The notes under the pieces: model-generated | What the model was told of the DNA's origin: nothing | Database searches by the model: none | The model's input: only the letters and a program-made list of their open reading frames with translations | In this document: positions 26,298-35,688 of the stretch, piece by piece | Layout of the letters: each line of letters starts with the position of its first letter | How positions within the stretch are numbered: the first letter of the stretch is position 1 | Translations under genes and position numbers: made by a program | From: JAEYFP01 sp964579795 | GTDB taxonomy: Bacteria; Bacillota; Clostridia; Lachnospirales; Lachnospiraceae | Reading direction: 5' to 3' | Length of the DNA stretch: 64,000 nucleotides | Assembly (NCBI GenBank): GCA_964579795.1 | Contig: CAZOHM010000010.1 | Coordinates: forward strand, 13,637 to 77,636

Positions 26298-27311
26298 TTA
26301 TTTTGTTATAGTACCGTCTTCATCCCAAAGCGCGGTCCAATCTGTAGCTCCTGCCCATAAAAATACCTGTCCTTTAACAAGTCGGCAATTTTTATCGTCC
26401 TTTTCAATGGCTTTCATTTCTGCTTCTGTCAAAGGATCCTCTGTACAGCACTTCAGATTAGATATGTACTGTGGTTCTTTAACAGAAAACGGAATAGGAA
26501 CATGTCCATGCTGTACTGCCCATTTCAGACAAATAACTGCTGGATGTACGTTATGTGCCTTTGCTGCAGCTACGATAGATGGAAGCTCTGTATCAACAAT
26601 ATCATCTGCTGTTTTATCTCTTTCCGGTCTGGAAGGAGAGCCGATTGGGCAAAATCCTACAGGTACAATGCCCTTTTTCACAACATAATCGTATAGCTGT
26701 GGCTGTTGAAAGCTTGGATGTAACTCCATCTCTATTGCAGCCGGCTGTATTTTGCATAATGGAAGGACAGCTTCCAGCTTTGGAATTGTCATATTTGACA
26801 TACCAATATGCTTTACCAGTCCCATTTCCATCAATTGTTCACACTGCTTCCATGTTTCCATAAACTCATCTACACTAAATGGCTTAGAATTCGGATTTCT
26901 GGAATCTCCGTCACAGCCGGGTGCATGATAGTTAGGGAATGGCCAATGTACAAAATATAAATCAATATAATCCAGTTTCAGGTCTGCAAGGCTCTTCTTA
27001 CAAGCTGCTATAACCTTTCCATCTCCATGCTGATCATTCCATACCTTTGAGGTAATAAATAAATCTTCCCTCTTTACAATCTTATCATCGAATACTTTTT
27101 TTAAGACCTCACCAATCTGATCCTCGTTTTGATAAACTGCAGCACAGTCAATCAATCTGTAACCAGCTTTGATTGCACCATAAACAGCGGTAGATATCTG
27201 CTCTGGTGAATATTTATCAGATCCAAAAGTTCCAAGACCAACTGCAGGCATTTTTGCCCCGGTATATAGAGTTTTCACAGGCACTTTATTCAAATCAACT
27301 GTTTCACTCAT
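26298..27311 (-). CDS. Aldo/keto reductase
   Basis: A 337-residue NAD(P)H-dependent oxidoreductase. The catalytic tetrad is visible as D55, Y60, K89 and H122 (DCAAVYQNE, TSKVWND, YFVHWPF). The (beta/alpha)8 barrel is complete. It is in an operon with a zinc alcohol dehydrogenase 35 nt upstream. Sugar-aldehyde or lactaldehyde reduction is possible given the fucose genes nearby, but an AraC regulator of its own separates this operon from them, so the substrate is open. Confidence 0.92.
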   Translation of the reverse strand: MSETVDLNKVPVKTLYTGAKMPAVGLGTFGSDKYSPEQISTAVYGAIKAGYRLIDCAAVYQNEDQIGEVLKKVFDDKIVKREDLFITSKVWNDQHGDGKVIAACKKSLADLKLDYIDLYFVHWPFPNYHAPGCDGDSRNPNSKPFSVDEFMETWKQCEQLMEMGLVKHIGMSNMTIPKLEAVLPLCKIQPAAIEMELHPSFQQPQLYDYVVKKGIVPVGFCPIGSPSRPERDKTADDIVDTELPSIVAAAKAHNVHPAVICLKWAVQHGHVPIPFSVKEPQYISNLKCCTEDPLTEAEMKAIEKDDKNCRLVKGQVFLWAGATDWTALWDEDGTITK

Positions 27312-27346
27312 GCTGTTTCCTCCACGTAAATACTTATTTTATTTTA

Positions 27347-28399
27347 TTAATCTGGGAACACAACTGCAACCTTGCCACATTGTCCGCCGGCCATAAGTGC
27401 ATATGCTTCGCCTGCTTTATCCAATGTGAATTCATCTGTAATCAAAACATCCGGGTGGATATTCCAACGAACCAAATGCTCAACTAAGTCTTCCATTTTC
27501 CACAATGATGTTACCCAGCTTCCATAGATTGTCTTTGTTGTATGCATAATATCCGGACTCGGATTTAAAGTTACGCTGTGACCTTCACCAACAAATGCAA
27601 TTTTTCCATAATCACGTGTTCCACGTACAGCTGTCTGACGTCCTGCATCTGCTGCCGAACAGTCAATTGCCTTTTCACATCCATGTCCACCTGTAACTGC
27701 AAAAATATCCTCAATAACATGATCGCTTGGTTTGAATACATAATCTACAAGACCATTTTTCTTAGCAAGATCAATTCTGTAATCATTCATTTCAATACCA
27801 ATCAGCTTGTCTGCACCCATTGCCTTTGCAAGCATCAAAGTTGCAAGTCCTACCGGTCCTAAACCAACAACTAATACTGCATCATCTCCGCCAATACCGA
27901 TTTTTTCAAGTGCTTCATAAGCTGTACCAAAACCACAAGCTATCTGTGCACCATCCTTATAAGATAACTCATCCGGAAGTGCAATCAAATCCTTTTCATC
28001 GCAAAGCATATATGGTGCCATACCACCATTTCTCTGCCAGCCATATGCTGCTCTATGCTCACTCTTACATGAAATATAATTTCCCTTACGGCAGTCATAG
28101 CAGACACCACATCCGGAAATATGATAAATAACGACTCTATCTCCCTTTTTGAATCGTTTAAGCCCAGGTCCTTCTTCCACGATCTGTCCACAAGGCTCGT
28201 GTCCTGCAATCATTCCATCCATATAACCCTCTGGTCCTTTTCCAACATGCTCTTTGTAAATGCATCGAATATCAGAACCACAGATTGTTGCTGCTTTGGT
28301 TTTTACTAAAACCTGTCCATATCCCGGAGTCGGAATATCGAATTCCTTTAATTCAACTGTGCTGTCACCTGGTAAAGTTGCACCCATCATTTTTGCCAT
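27347..28399 (-). CDS. Zinc-dependent alcohol/polyol dehydrogenase
   Basis: A 350-residue medium-chain dehydrogenase. The catalytic zinc site includes C40 and the H67-E68 pair (GHEPCG). The structural zinc cysteines C97, C100, C103 and C111 are intact. The Rossmann loop is VVGLGPVGLA near 178-187. Family members act on threonine, sorbitol or sugar alcohols; the exact substrate cannot be read off. It is the first gene of a two-gene operon with a near-consensus promoter and a 17-bp palindrome in the leader. Confidence 0.92.
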   Translation of the reverse strand: MAKMMGATLPGDSTVELKEFDIPTPGYGQVLVKTKAATICGSDIRCIYKEHVGKGPEGYMDGMIAGHEPCGQIVEEGPGLKRFKKGDRVVIYHISGCGVCYDCRKGNYISCKSEHRAAYGWQRNGGMAPYMLCDEKDLIALPDELSYKDGAQIACGFGTAYEALEKIGIGGDDAVLVVGLGPVGLATLMLAKAMGADKLIGIEMNDYRIDLAKKNGLVDYVFKPSDHVIEDIFAVTGGHGCEKAIDCSAADAGRQTAVRGTRDYGKIAFVGEGHSVTLNPSPDIMHTTKTIYGSWVTSLWKMEDLVEHLVRWNIHPDVLITDEFTLDKAGEAYALMAGGQCGKVAVVFPD

Positions 28400-28420
28400 A
28401 ATTGTAACCCCTTTCTGTTA

Positions 28421-28437
28421 TGAGAGATTCTCTCTCA
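28421..28437. repeat. Palindrome in the dehydrogenase leader
   Basis: TGAGAGA-TTC-TCTCTCA is a perfect 7+3+7 inverted repeat. It lies 22 nt before the dehydrogenase start codon and downstream of the predicted transcription start. It could be an operator or a leader hairpin. Confidence 0.55.
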
Positions 28438-28491
28438 AGTAAATAATATGCCGATTTTCCAAATAAAACGGCTCTCTTTGTTGTTATGTTT

Positions 28492-28520
28492 ATTATAGCA
28501 GTCTGCTCTCATCATTACAA
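28492..28520 (-). promoter_or_regulatory. Promoter of the dehydrogenase operon
   Basis: On the minus strand, TTGTAA (28515-28520), a 17-bp spacer and a consensus TATAAT (28492-28497). It is divergent from the AraC promoter about 54 bp away. Confidence 0.75.
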
Positions 28521-28573
28521 CAGATGCAACTGACATAGTTAACATTTTTATGTCGTGTTATCGCATGTTTTAA

Positions 28574-28602
28574 TTGTATTATTTTCAAACGTAAGATATA
28601 CT
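28574..28602 (+). promoter_or_regulatory. Promoter of the divergent AraC gene
   Basis: TTGTAT (28574-28579), a 17-bp spacer and TATACT (28597-28602), 44 nt before the start codon. Confidence 0.7.
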
Positions 28603-28645
28603 GTTTCTATAGTATTGATATCTTACATATTTGCTGGAGGTAATC

Positions 28646-29524
28646 ATGAATCTGACTGAATTCAGAAAGGCATTTAATGACCGAAACATATCTTTTACCC
28701 TCGAAGACTATTCCATTTCTGCATTGAATATTGTCTTTGAGAAATTTCTTCGTTCTATTCCAATGCACAGTCACAGCAGCAACAGCTATGAGATTCATTA
28801 CATTGCATACGGAAAAGGATTTGTCACAATCGAAGGTAAGGATTACGAAGTCAGCCCGAACACGCTTTATATTACCGGTCCTCACATTGAGCATTCACAA
28901 ATTCCCGCTCCCGAGGATCCAATGGCAGAATATTGTGTATATCTTCGTCTGGAAGAGAAAATACCCGGGAAGAAAAAAGATAAAAAGAAGCAGCTTGTCC
29001 GTGCATTTACTGATGTACCCTTTTGGTTTGGTCAGGACAGTCACAATGTTCACACAATTATGCAATCTTTGTTTGGTGAACTGGAAAATGAGTATCCGGG
29101 TTATCAGATTCAGATAGAAACTCTACTGCAACAGCTTCTTGTTGCCATCGTCCGAAATTATTCCTTTTCAAGAGATACTGTTCAGGCTTATGAAGCACAG
29201 ATTTTAAATGATAATCAATATCTGGTAATTGAAGAATGCTTTTTATACGAGTATAATACGCTGACGCTCGTAGAACTGTCAGACAGACTTGGACTGAGTG
29301 TCCGGCAGACAGAACGTCTTTTGCAAAAGCATTATGGCAAAACCTTTTTAAGCAAAAAGACAGAGGCAAAAATGTCTGCCGCTGTCTTATTACTTAGAAA
29401 TCCATTAAAAAGTATCACTGAAATCGCTGAAGAGCTTGGATATTCCTCTGTAGAGCACTTCTCAAGTGCATTCCGACGCTACTATCAGATCAGTGCGCGC
29501 GATTATCGAAAAATTAAAATATAA
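28646..29524 (+). CDS. AraC-family regulator with N-terminal cupin
   Basis: A 292-residue regulator. Residues 1-110 form a cupin-like sensor (IPMHSHSSNSYEIHYIAYG). The C-terminal 100 residues carry two helix-turn-helix motifs (LVELSDRLGLSVRQTERLL and EIAEELGYSSVEHFSSAFR). The ATG at 28646 follows GGAGG; the longer frame lacks a ribosome site. Divergence from the dehydrogenase/aldo-keto reductase operon implies it activates that operon in response to a sugar or polyol. Its stop is 1 nt from the stop of the convergent chemoreceptor gene. Confidence 0.92.
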   Translation: MNLTEFRKAFNDRNISFTLEDYSISALNIVFEKFLRSIPMHSHSSNSYEIHYIAYGKGFVTIEGKDYEVSPNTLYITGPHIEHSQIPAPEDPMAEYCVYLRLEEKIPGKKKDKKKQLVRAFTDVPFWFGQDSHNVHTIMQSLFGELENEYPGYQIQIETLLQQLLVAIVRNYSFSRDTVQAYEAQILNDNQYLVIEECFLYEYNTLTLVELSDRLGLSVRQTERLLQKHYGKTFLSKKTEAKMSAAVLLLRNPLKSITEIAEELGYSSVEHFSSAFRRYYQISARDYRKIKI

Positions 29525-29525
29525 C

Positions 29526-31304
29526 CTATTCACTCTGTTCGCGTTTCAACCGGAACTCAAGAACTACCTCATGCAGCTCCTGTGCAAGTGTCTCCAAATC
29601 TCCTGCTGTCCTCGAAACCTCCTGTAGACTGCCTGTCTCTCCCTCTACAGTTTTTGCAATATCCACTGTTGCAACAGTGTTCTGCTCAATCGTTTCTGTA
29701 ATACTTCTGACACTCTCTGTTACATATTGCACCATCTGACTCATTTCATCCATGCAGGCAGCAATATTCTGCACATCCTCATTAACAACAAGTGTTCCTT
29801 CTCGAATGTCACGAAAGCTTTCCTGTGTCACATTTGCAAGTTCATTGCTTTTATCGAGCTGTGATAGACCTGCCTGCATTTTATCTGTCATCTGAACAAC
29901 ATTTCCCTGCACCTGTTCGATAATACAGCCTATGCGATTAGCTGCAGTCTGAGTATCATCTGCCAGCTTTTTAATTTCTGTTGCAACTACCGCAAATCCT
30001 CGTCCAGCCTCACCTGCTCTTGCTGCCTCAATAGAAGCATTTAAGGAAAGCAGTGTTGTCTGCGCTGAAATATTGCCAATTGATTCGATGATTGTATTCA
30101 TTTCCTGCGTACTTGTATGCAACTCACCTGCGACAATCGAAAGCTGACTCATAATCTGATTGACCGCAGAGAGCTGTGTTGCATATTGCTTAATATCCTC
30201 GCTGCCCTTTTGAGCTCTTTCCATGGAAATATCTGCATTTTCGCTAATACGTTTTACACCAGCAGAAATTTTATTTGAAACAGTCTCCATATCCGATACT
30301 TGTTTTAAAGTTTCTTCTGTCATCTGGTTCTGTCTCTCCATCGACTGAGACATCTGTTCAATAGAGCGGGAAACCTCCATGCTCCCCTTGGAATTTATAT
30401 CCACACTTTCACTAACTACCTGTGTAGAATGATCAATTTCATTTGTAACCCGTACCATCTTTCCGATAATTCTGCGAAGACTGTTGCTCATATTATCAAA
30501 TGCAATCGAAAGCTCTTTAATTTCATCATTCGAATGTATTACAATATTTTCCCGTGAAAGATCGCCTTTAGCCACAACAGATATTTCATCCTTTAGACTT
30601 CTGACTCTTCTTGTAATTCCCCTTACTACATATGTACACCAGATTGTACTGAACACAAGCAATATCAGGAATACGACACCAACAATGATGATTGTCCTGG
30701 TAAAGCTATGATTTACCTGCTTCTGTACCACTTCACTTCGATCGACCTCCATTGTAATCAAGCTTCCACAGTAATTTGATATTGATACATTGAGTGTAGA
30801 CAGCTCCTGAATTTTGGTTGTAATATCTGGGTCAAGTGTTGGATAACATCCATCAGCTCCAAGACTCACTATCTCGTTTAATTTTGTCTGATAGTCTGTC
30901 AGTGGCGTTCTGATAGAAACAATCATACCCTGATTACCTTGAAACGCAACATCCGATCCAATACTCTCCGATATTTCATCAAGATTCGCTAACATTGTTT
31001 CTACAATTTCAATTTCGCCGGACTCTTCTACATTTTTGTTCATCATGCAAAGACTCATCAGCCTGTTTGGCTGTGCGGAAATTTCTGTTTTAATATAGTT
31101 AATCCTGTTTACGTTTTCAAGCACATTCTGATATTCTCGATTGTAACCAAAAGATTTTGACATAAAAACAATAAATAATACAAGAATACAAAACATTGTA
31201 ATCCCATATACTCCAAGTACTTTAGCAGAAATGCTTTTCATAAAACCAAACCGATTAAATGCATACCGCAATGTTTCTTTTATCTTTTCAATCTTTGCCT
31301 TCAT
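29526..31304 (-). CDS. Methyl-accepting chemotaxis protein
   Basis: A 592-residue transmembrane receptor. Transmembrane helices are at about 28-49 and 205-227 with a helical ligand-binding domain between. A HAMP domain (about 228-280) and a long signalling coiled coil follow, with the conserved hairpin tip LNASIEAARAGEAGRGFAVV near 415-434. It lies 19 nt after fucU and is probably the last gene of the sugar ABC operon, suggesting taxis toward the transported sugar. No CheA, CheW or flagellar gene is in the window. Confidence 0.93.
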   Translation of the reverse strand: MKAKIEKIKETLRYAFNRFGFMKSISAKVLGVYGITMFCILVLFIVFMSKSFGYNREYQNVLENVNRINYIKTEISAQPNRLMSLCMMNKNVEESGEIEIVETMLANLDEISESIGSDVAFQGNQGMIVSIRTPLTDYQTKLNEIVSLGADGCYPTLDPDITTKIQELSTLNVSISNYCGSLITMEVDRSEVVQKQVNHSFTRTIIIVGVVFLILLVFSTIWCTYVVRGITRRVRSLKDEISVVAKGDLSRENIVIHSNDEIKELSIAFDNMSNSLRRIIGKMVRVTNEIDHSTQVVSESVDINSKGSMEVSRSIEQMSQSMERQNQMTEETLKQVSDMETVSNKISAGVKRISENADISMERAQKGSEDIKQYATQLSAVNQIMSQLSIVAGELHTSTQEMNTIIESIGNISAQTTLLSLNASIEAARAGEAGRGFAVVATEIKKLADDTQTAANRIGCIIEQVQGNVVQMTDKMQAGLSQLDKSNELANVTQESFRDIREGTLVVNEDVQNIAACMDEMSQMVQYVTESVRSITETIEQNTVATVDIAKTVEGETGSLQEVSRTAGDLETLAQELHEVVLEFRLKREQSE

Positions 31305-31323
31305 ACCTTCTCCCGTCAGTCAG

Positions 31324-31764
31324 TTAGTCTACAACAACGCCCTTCTGCAGCATAACATTTGCATACAATGCAGATTCACCTGTTGCAATAATGGCATAGG
31401 CCGACTTTGCTTCCTCATAAAAAGAAAAACGTTCAATATTTCCAACTACTTTTTCGCCTCTATTATCATATTTCTTTACAATTGCTTTATACTCATCCCA
31501 AATAGGCGTTTCCACAGGATCCCCTTTCATGACCTCCATCAGATTTACTGGATGCTCAACATAAGAATCAAGTGGAAAAACCTGCAAAATTGCATCAAGA
31601 ATTTCCGGTACACCATGTCCGTCACAACGAATTACGATAGCATTCTTTCCCATCGATTCTGCTGGAAAATTTCCATCAGAAATAATTAATCTGTCACTGT
31701 GTCCCATTTCACATAAAACCTTTAATAATTCCGGTGATAATATTTTTGGTATTCCTTTTAACAT
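31324..31764 (-). CDS. fucU: L-fucose mutarotase, RbsD/FucU family
   Basis: A 146-residue protein that interconverts the anomers of L-fucose (or ribose in RbsD). Seen: MLKGIPKILSPELLKVL, then MGHSDRLIISDGNFPAES with the family histidine, and a C-terminal NIERFSFYEEAKSAYAII. FucU rather than RbsD is favoured by the MLKGIP start and FucI in the same region. The ATG at 31764 has GGAGGA upstream. It lies 116 nt after the binding-protein gene, with a small GC hairpin (CGGGC/GCCCG) in the gap. Confidence 0.9.
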   Translation of the reverse strand: MLKGIPKILSPELLKVLCEMGHSDRLIISDGNFPAESMGKNAIVIRCDGHGVPEILDAILQVFPLDSYVEHPVNLMEVMKGDPVETPIWDEYKAIVKKYDNRGEKVVGNIERFSFYEEAKSAYAIIATGESALYANVMLQKGVVVD

Positions 31765-31880
31765 TGTAGTCTCCTCCATTTATAATTTGATAAACGACCA
31801 TTCGGGCATACCAAAGTTACCCCTGATACGCCCGTCCGGTTCTTGATATTAACTTACAAATACATTTTTACAAATAATGT

Positions 31881-33062
31881 TTAGTCGTAAAGGTTTGGAG
31901 AAATCTCTGCGCTGTCCATGTTTTCTGATGTATACCACTGGCATCCAGTATCAACATCTGAAACTGGCTTGCCACTTGCTGCATCATAAAGAGCCTGAAC
32001 AAGAGCTTCACCCATAGCTACAGGAGCCTGTGTAACAGCACCTACAAATGTGCCATCCTTAACTGCTGCTTTGATAACTGCGCCTGAGTCGAATGCAACA
32101 CCAACGATCTTGCCTTCGCCTGTACCAAACTTCTTAAGGTTTTCATTAGCTGTTACCATAGCCTCGCCTGAATGCTGGTTTGAACCATAGATAGCAATTG
32201 TGTCTGCCTTGTTAAGCAGAGTCTGGCAATCGATTGATGAAAGTTCTGAAGTAACCTGTGCAGGTACTAATACTTCCATAACTACATCAGCGCCATCTGT
32301 CTTCTCACATTTTGCATCTGATACATACTTGTCATTTCCTTCAACGTTTACAGTCTTTCCATCAGCTGTAACTAATTCGCCCATCTTGTCGATGAAACCT
32401 AAACCACGGTTAACGATAGATTCTGATGTTGCATCCTGTCCAAGAACACCAATTCTTACTGGTGCTGAAGCGCCAGCAACCTGATCTTTGATAACTTTGT
32501 ACATTTCTTCTGCTGCGATTTCACCAGCTGCATAGTTATCTGTTGCACAATTTGCAAGTACAGCGCCTTCTGGAGCATCAGGAACACCTGAGTCAAATCC
32601 GATAATAGGAATACCTGAATCCATAGCTGTCTGAATAGCATCAAGACATGCACTTGTATCAAGTGCTGCAAGACCGATAGCATTTGGCTGAGCATTGATA
32701 GCACTGTTAAGCATCTGAACCTGATCAGCGATATCTGATTCTGAGTTAGGTCCTACAAAGTTGATTGTCACACCAAGCTCTGTTGCTTTGTTGTTTGCAC
32801 CAAGCAAAACTGCCTGCCAATACTGATGCTGAAAGCCCTTTGATACGATTTCAAACTTCATATCTCCTGCTGCAGGTGCTGCTGCGTCTGCTGCTGGTGC
32901 TTCCTCTGCTGTATCCTCTGCAGGTGCTGCTTCCTCTGCTGCTGGTGCTGCTTCCTCTGTTGCTGCTGGTGCTGCTTCTTCTGTTGCTGCTGAACCACAA
33001 CCAGCTAACAGTGTTGCTACCATTGCTACTGAAAGTAGCGATGCCAATACTTTCTTCTTCAT
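31881..33062 (-). CDS. Sugar ABC transporter substrate-binding lipoprotein
   Basis: A 393-residue binding protein of the ribose/galactose (periplasmic-binding-protein type 1) class. The lipobox LLAGC places the lipid cysteine at C22. Residues 23-67 form an Ala/Glu/Pro low-complexity tether (repeats of EEAAPA). The binding domain begins near FEIVSKGFQHQYWQAV. It belongs to the operon of two permeases and one ATPase and likely binds L-fucose or a related hexose; the ligand is inferred from fucU and fucI. Confidence 0.93.
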   Translation of the reverse strand: MKKKVLASLLSVAMVATLLAGCGSAATEEAAPAATEEAAPAAEEAAPAEDTAEEAPAADAAAPAAGDMKFEIVSKGFQHQYWQAVLLGANNKATELGVTINFVGPNSESDIADQVQMLNSAINAQPNAIGLAALDTSACLDAIQTAMDSGIPIIGFDSGVPDAPEGAVLANCATDNYAAGEIAAEEMYKVIKDQVAGASAPVRIGVLGQDATSESIVNRGLGFIDKMGELVTADGKTVNVEGNDKYVSDAKCEKTDGADVVMEVLVPAQVTSELSSIDCQTLLNKADTIAIYGSNQHSGEAMVTANENLKKFGTGEGKIVGVAFDSGAVIKAAVKDGTFVGAVTQAPVAMGEALVQALYDAASGKPVSDVDTGCQWYTSENMDSAEISPNLYD

Positions 33063-33153
33063 TAATTTTTCCTCCTATAAAATATTGTTTATATGTAATC
33101 CACACTATTGTGGCACATACCAGAAATAAGTTGCATGTATTCCCGTTTAAGGT

Positions 33154-34152
33154 TTACGCAAGTTTTTTGTTCTTAATAACATCAATCCATACTGCACCAA
33201 TCAATATAAGACCGGTAATAATCTGCTGCCAGTTGGCTTGTAATCCAATAAATGGAAGACCTGTTTTAAGCATAGACATAATGAATACACCAAGAAGCGT
33301 TCCTACAACAGAGCCAGCTCCACCAGTCATAGATGTTCCACCGATAATAGCTCCACCGATTGCATCAAGTTCAAGTCCTGCGCCTGTACCAGGGGCAATT
33401 GCCTGAAATGTTGCTGCATATGCAATAGCTGCAAGCCCTGTAAAGAATCCTGAAATCACGTATGCAGAAATCTGATATTTTACAACATTCACGCCGGATA
33501 ATCTTGTTGCTTCTTTGTTACTTCCTATAGCAATAATGTAACGACCAATCTTGCTCTTGTTTAAAACAATTGACATCACAATTACAAGAATAATTACCCA
33601 TATAAATCCAAGCGGAAACTTCACAGCACCAATATCAATCTTGAAAATATTTCTAAACCAGCCCTGTGCCGAGCCTGCTGGCGGCCATGTAATAGAAATA
33701 CCTCCTGTAAATATGGAGCCAAGACCTCTTACGACCATCATCGTTCCAAGTGTTGCAATGAATGGCGGCAGATTAAATACTGCTACAAGAACACCATTGA
33801 TTAGTCCGAATATCATAGCTACAATAATCGACACTAAAATACCAACAACAACCGGTGCTCCCTTTTGAGTGATCAGATATCCACCGAGTAGACCATAGCA
33901 AATCATACCTGTACCGATAGACAAATCAACACCGCCGGTAATCAGCGCAAATGTAACACCAATTGCCATGAACGTAATATAATAAGAATAATCAAAAATA
34001 CTTAAAATTGTTGCATAAGTCCTAAATGGAGGACTCATAATACAGAAGAAGGCAAACAATACAGCCAGTACAAGAACAACTACAACCTTCTGCACACCGA
34101 TCGCTTTGACAATCGGATTATTTGTAAATGCATTTCCCTGTTTCTTTGACAT
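33154..34152 (-). CDS. Sugar ABC transporter permease, RbsC type
   Basis: A 332-residue inner-membrane permease with about 8-10 hydrophobic helices. It carries the family features GVTFALITGGVDLSIG near 61-76, LPPFIATLGTM and the conserved GGAIIGGTSMTGGAGS region. It is the second of two permeases in the operon. Two different RbsC-type subunits around one ATPase suggest a heterodimeric pore. The ATG follows GGAGGAGAG. Confidence 0.94.
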   Translation of the reverse strand: MSKKQGNAFTNNPIVKAIGVQKVVVVLVLAVLFAFFCIMSPPFRTYATILSIFDYSYYITFMAIGVTFALITGGVDLSIGTGMICYGLLGGYLITQKGAPVVVGILVSIIVAMIFGLINGVLVAVFNLPPFIATLGTMMVVRGLGSIFTGGISITWPPAGSAQGWFRNIFKIDIGAVKFPLGFIWVIILVIVMSIVLNKSKIGRYIIAIGSNKEATRLSGVNVVKYQISAYVISGFFTGLAAIAYAATFQAIAPGTGAGLELDAIGGAIIGGTSMTGGAGSVVGTLLGVFIMSMLKTGLPFIGLQANWQQIITGLILIGAVWIDVIKNKKLA

Positions 34153-34164
34153 TGCTCTCTCCTC

Positions 34165-35658
34165 CTACTTTCTAAGTGTTGCCGCATGCATAATGTTTTC
34201 CTGTGTTGCTTCAGAAATATTAATCTCGCCGGTTTTTCTGCCCTCACACATAACAACAATACGGTCACTCATTCTTAATATTTCAGTCATTTCAGAGGAA
34301 ATCATAATGATTGACTTTCCTTCTGATGCAAGCTTGTTCATCAAATGATAAATCTCACTCTTCGCACCTACATCAATACCTCTTGTTGGCTCATCAAAAA
34401 TCAGGATATCGCAGTCCTTTACAAGCCACTTTGCAATAACAACCTTCTGCTGATTACCACCTGATAAGTTCACTATTAACTGTTCAACACTTGGAGTCTT
34501 TGTCTTCAAACTATCTACATACTCCTGTGCGACTTTCCGTTCTTTCTTTTTATCAATGAATACTCCCTTCATAAAATCTTTAAGGCAAGCCATTGTAGAA
34601 TTCTCTGCAACTGATTTTCCAACAACAAGACCATATCTCTTTCTATCCTCTGAAAGATACCCGATTCCATGTCTTACAGCGTCTTGTGGATCCTTGATAT
34701 CAACCTTTTGACCATTAATATAGATATCACCGCTTTCCTTCGGGTCAGCGCCAAACAATGCTCTTGCTGTTTCTGTTCTTCCTGCGCCCATCAATCCGGA
34801 GAATCCAAGTATTTCGCCTTTATGAAGTTCAAAACTGATATCCTGTACCATCTTTCCTGCATTGAGATGTTCAACCTTCAGCACAACCGGTGCATCCTTT
34901 GGAACAGCGCTTTCCGTCTTAGGATCTTCATAAATAACACGTCCAACCATCATGTTGATGATATCGTCCTTTGTGCAATCCTCTGTAATCAGTGTTCCAA
35001 CATATGCACCATCTCGCATAACCGTTACACGGTCCGTAATAACCTTGATTTCATCCATTCTGTGAGAAATATATACGATACCAAGCTGCTTTTCTCTTAA
35101 GTCTCGAATGATTTTGAACAGTTCATCAATTTCTGCCTCAGTAAGTGCAGCCGACGGTTCATCAAAAACGATTACCTTCGCATCATGTGAAATTGCTTTT
35201 GCTATTTCACACATCTGCTGTTTTCCAACTGTCAAACGACTCATTGTTTCTGTCGGATCAATATCAATATGAAGCTTATCAAAGAGTTTTTTAGCTTCTG
35301 CATTCATCTTGGCATCATCTATGATGCTACCATTCATGATTTCACGTCCTATAAAAATATTCTGTGCAACGGTCAAATGACCCATCATATTTAATTCCTG
35401 ATGCACAATTACTATTCCAGCTGACTGTGCTTCTCTTGGATTGGAAAACTCTACTTCTTTTCCTTCATATATTATGCTTCCGCCATCCTTTGAATAAATT
35501 CCGGTCAGAACCTTCATCAGTGTTGATTTTCCGGCTCCGTTCTCGCCCATTAGTGCATGAACCTCACCTTTTTTGACATCCAGATTTACATGGTCAAGTG
35601 CATGTACACCGGGAAATGACTTATCTATTTCTTTCATCTGTAAAATTACTTCGCCCAT
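34165..35658 (-). CDS. Sugar ABC transporter ATPase, RbsA/MglA type
   Basis: A 497-residue ATPase with two fused ABC domains. The first has Walker A GENGAGKST, signature LTVGKQQ and Walker B VIVFDEPSAAL. The second has degenerate Walker A GLMGAGRTE, signature NLSGGNQQK and LIFDEPTRGID. This is the normal pattern for ribose/galactose importers. The ATG at 35658 (MGEVILQM) has GGAAGGTG upstream. It lies between the two permease genes with gaps of 30 and 12 nt. Confidence 0.95.
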   Translation of the reverse strand: MGEVILQMKEIDKSFPGVHALDHVNLDVKKGEVHALMGENGAGKSTLMKVLTGIYSKDGGSIIYEGKEVEFSNPREAQSAGIVIVHQELNMMGHLTVAQNIFIGREIMNGSIIDDAKMNAEAKKLFDKLHIDIDPTETMSRLTVGKQQMCEIAKAISHDAKVIVFDEPSAALTEAEIDELFKIIRDLREKQLGIVYISHRMDEIKVITDRVTVMRDGAYVGTLITEDCTKDDIINMMVGRVIYEDPKTESAVPKDAPVVLKVEHLNAGKMVQDISFELHKGEILGFSGLMGAGRTETARALFGADPKESGDIYINGQKVDIKDPQDAVRHGIGYLSEDRKRYGLVVGKSVAENSTMACLKDFMKGVFIDKKKERKVAQEYVDSLKTKTPSVEQLIVNLSGGNQQKVVIAKWLVKDCDILIFDEPTRGIDVGAKSEIYHLMNKLASEGKSIIMISSEMTEILRMSDRIVVMCEGRKTGEINISEATQENIMHAATLRK

Positions 35659-35688
35659 TTCTTCACCTTCCATTCTCTCTGAACACGA

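Noticed and set aside
32765..33406. Plus-strand frame of 213 codons opposite the binding-protein and permease genes
   Set aside because: Its leucine runs mirror the Ala/Glu/Pro tether on the other strand. No ribosome site, and it spans two real genes.
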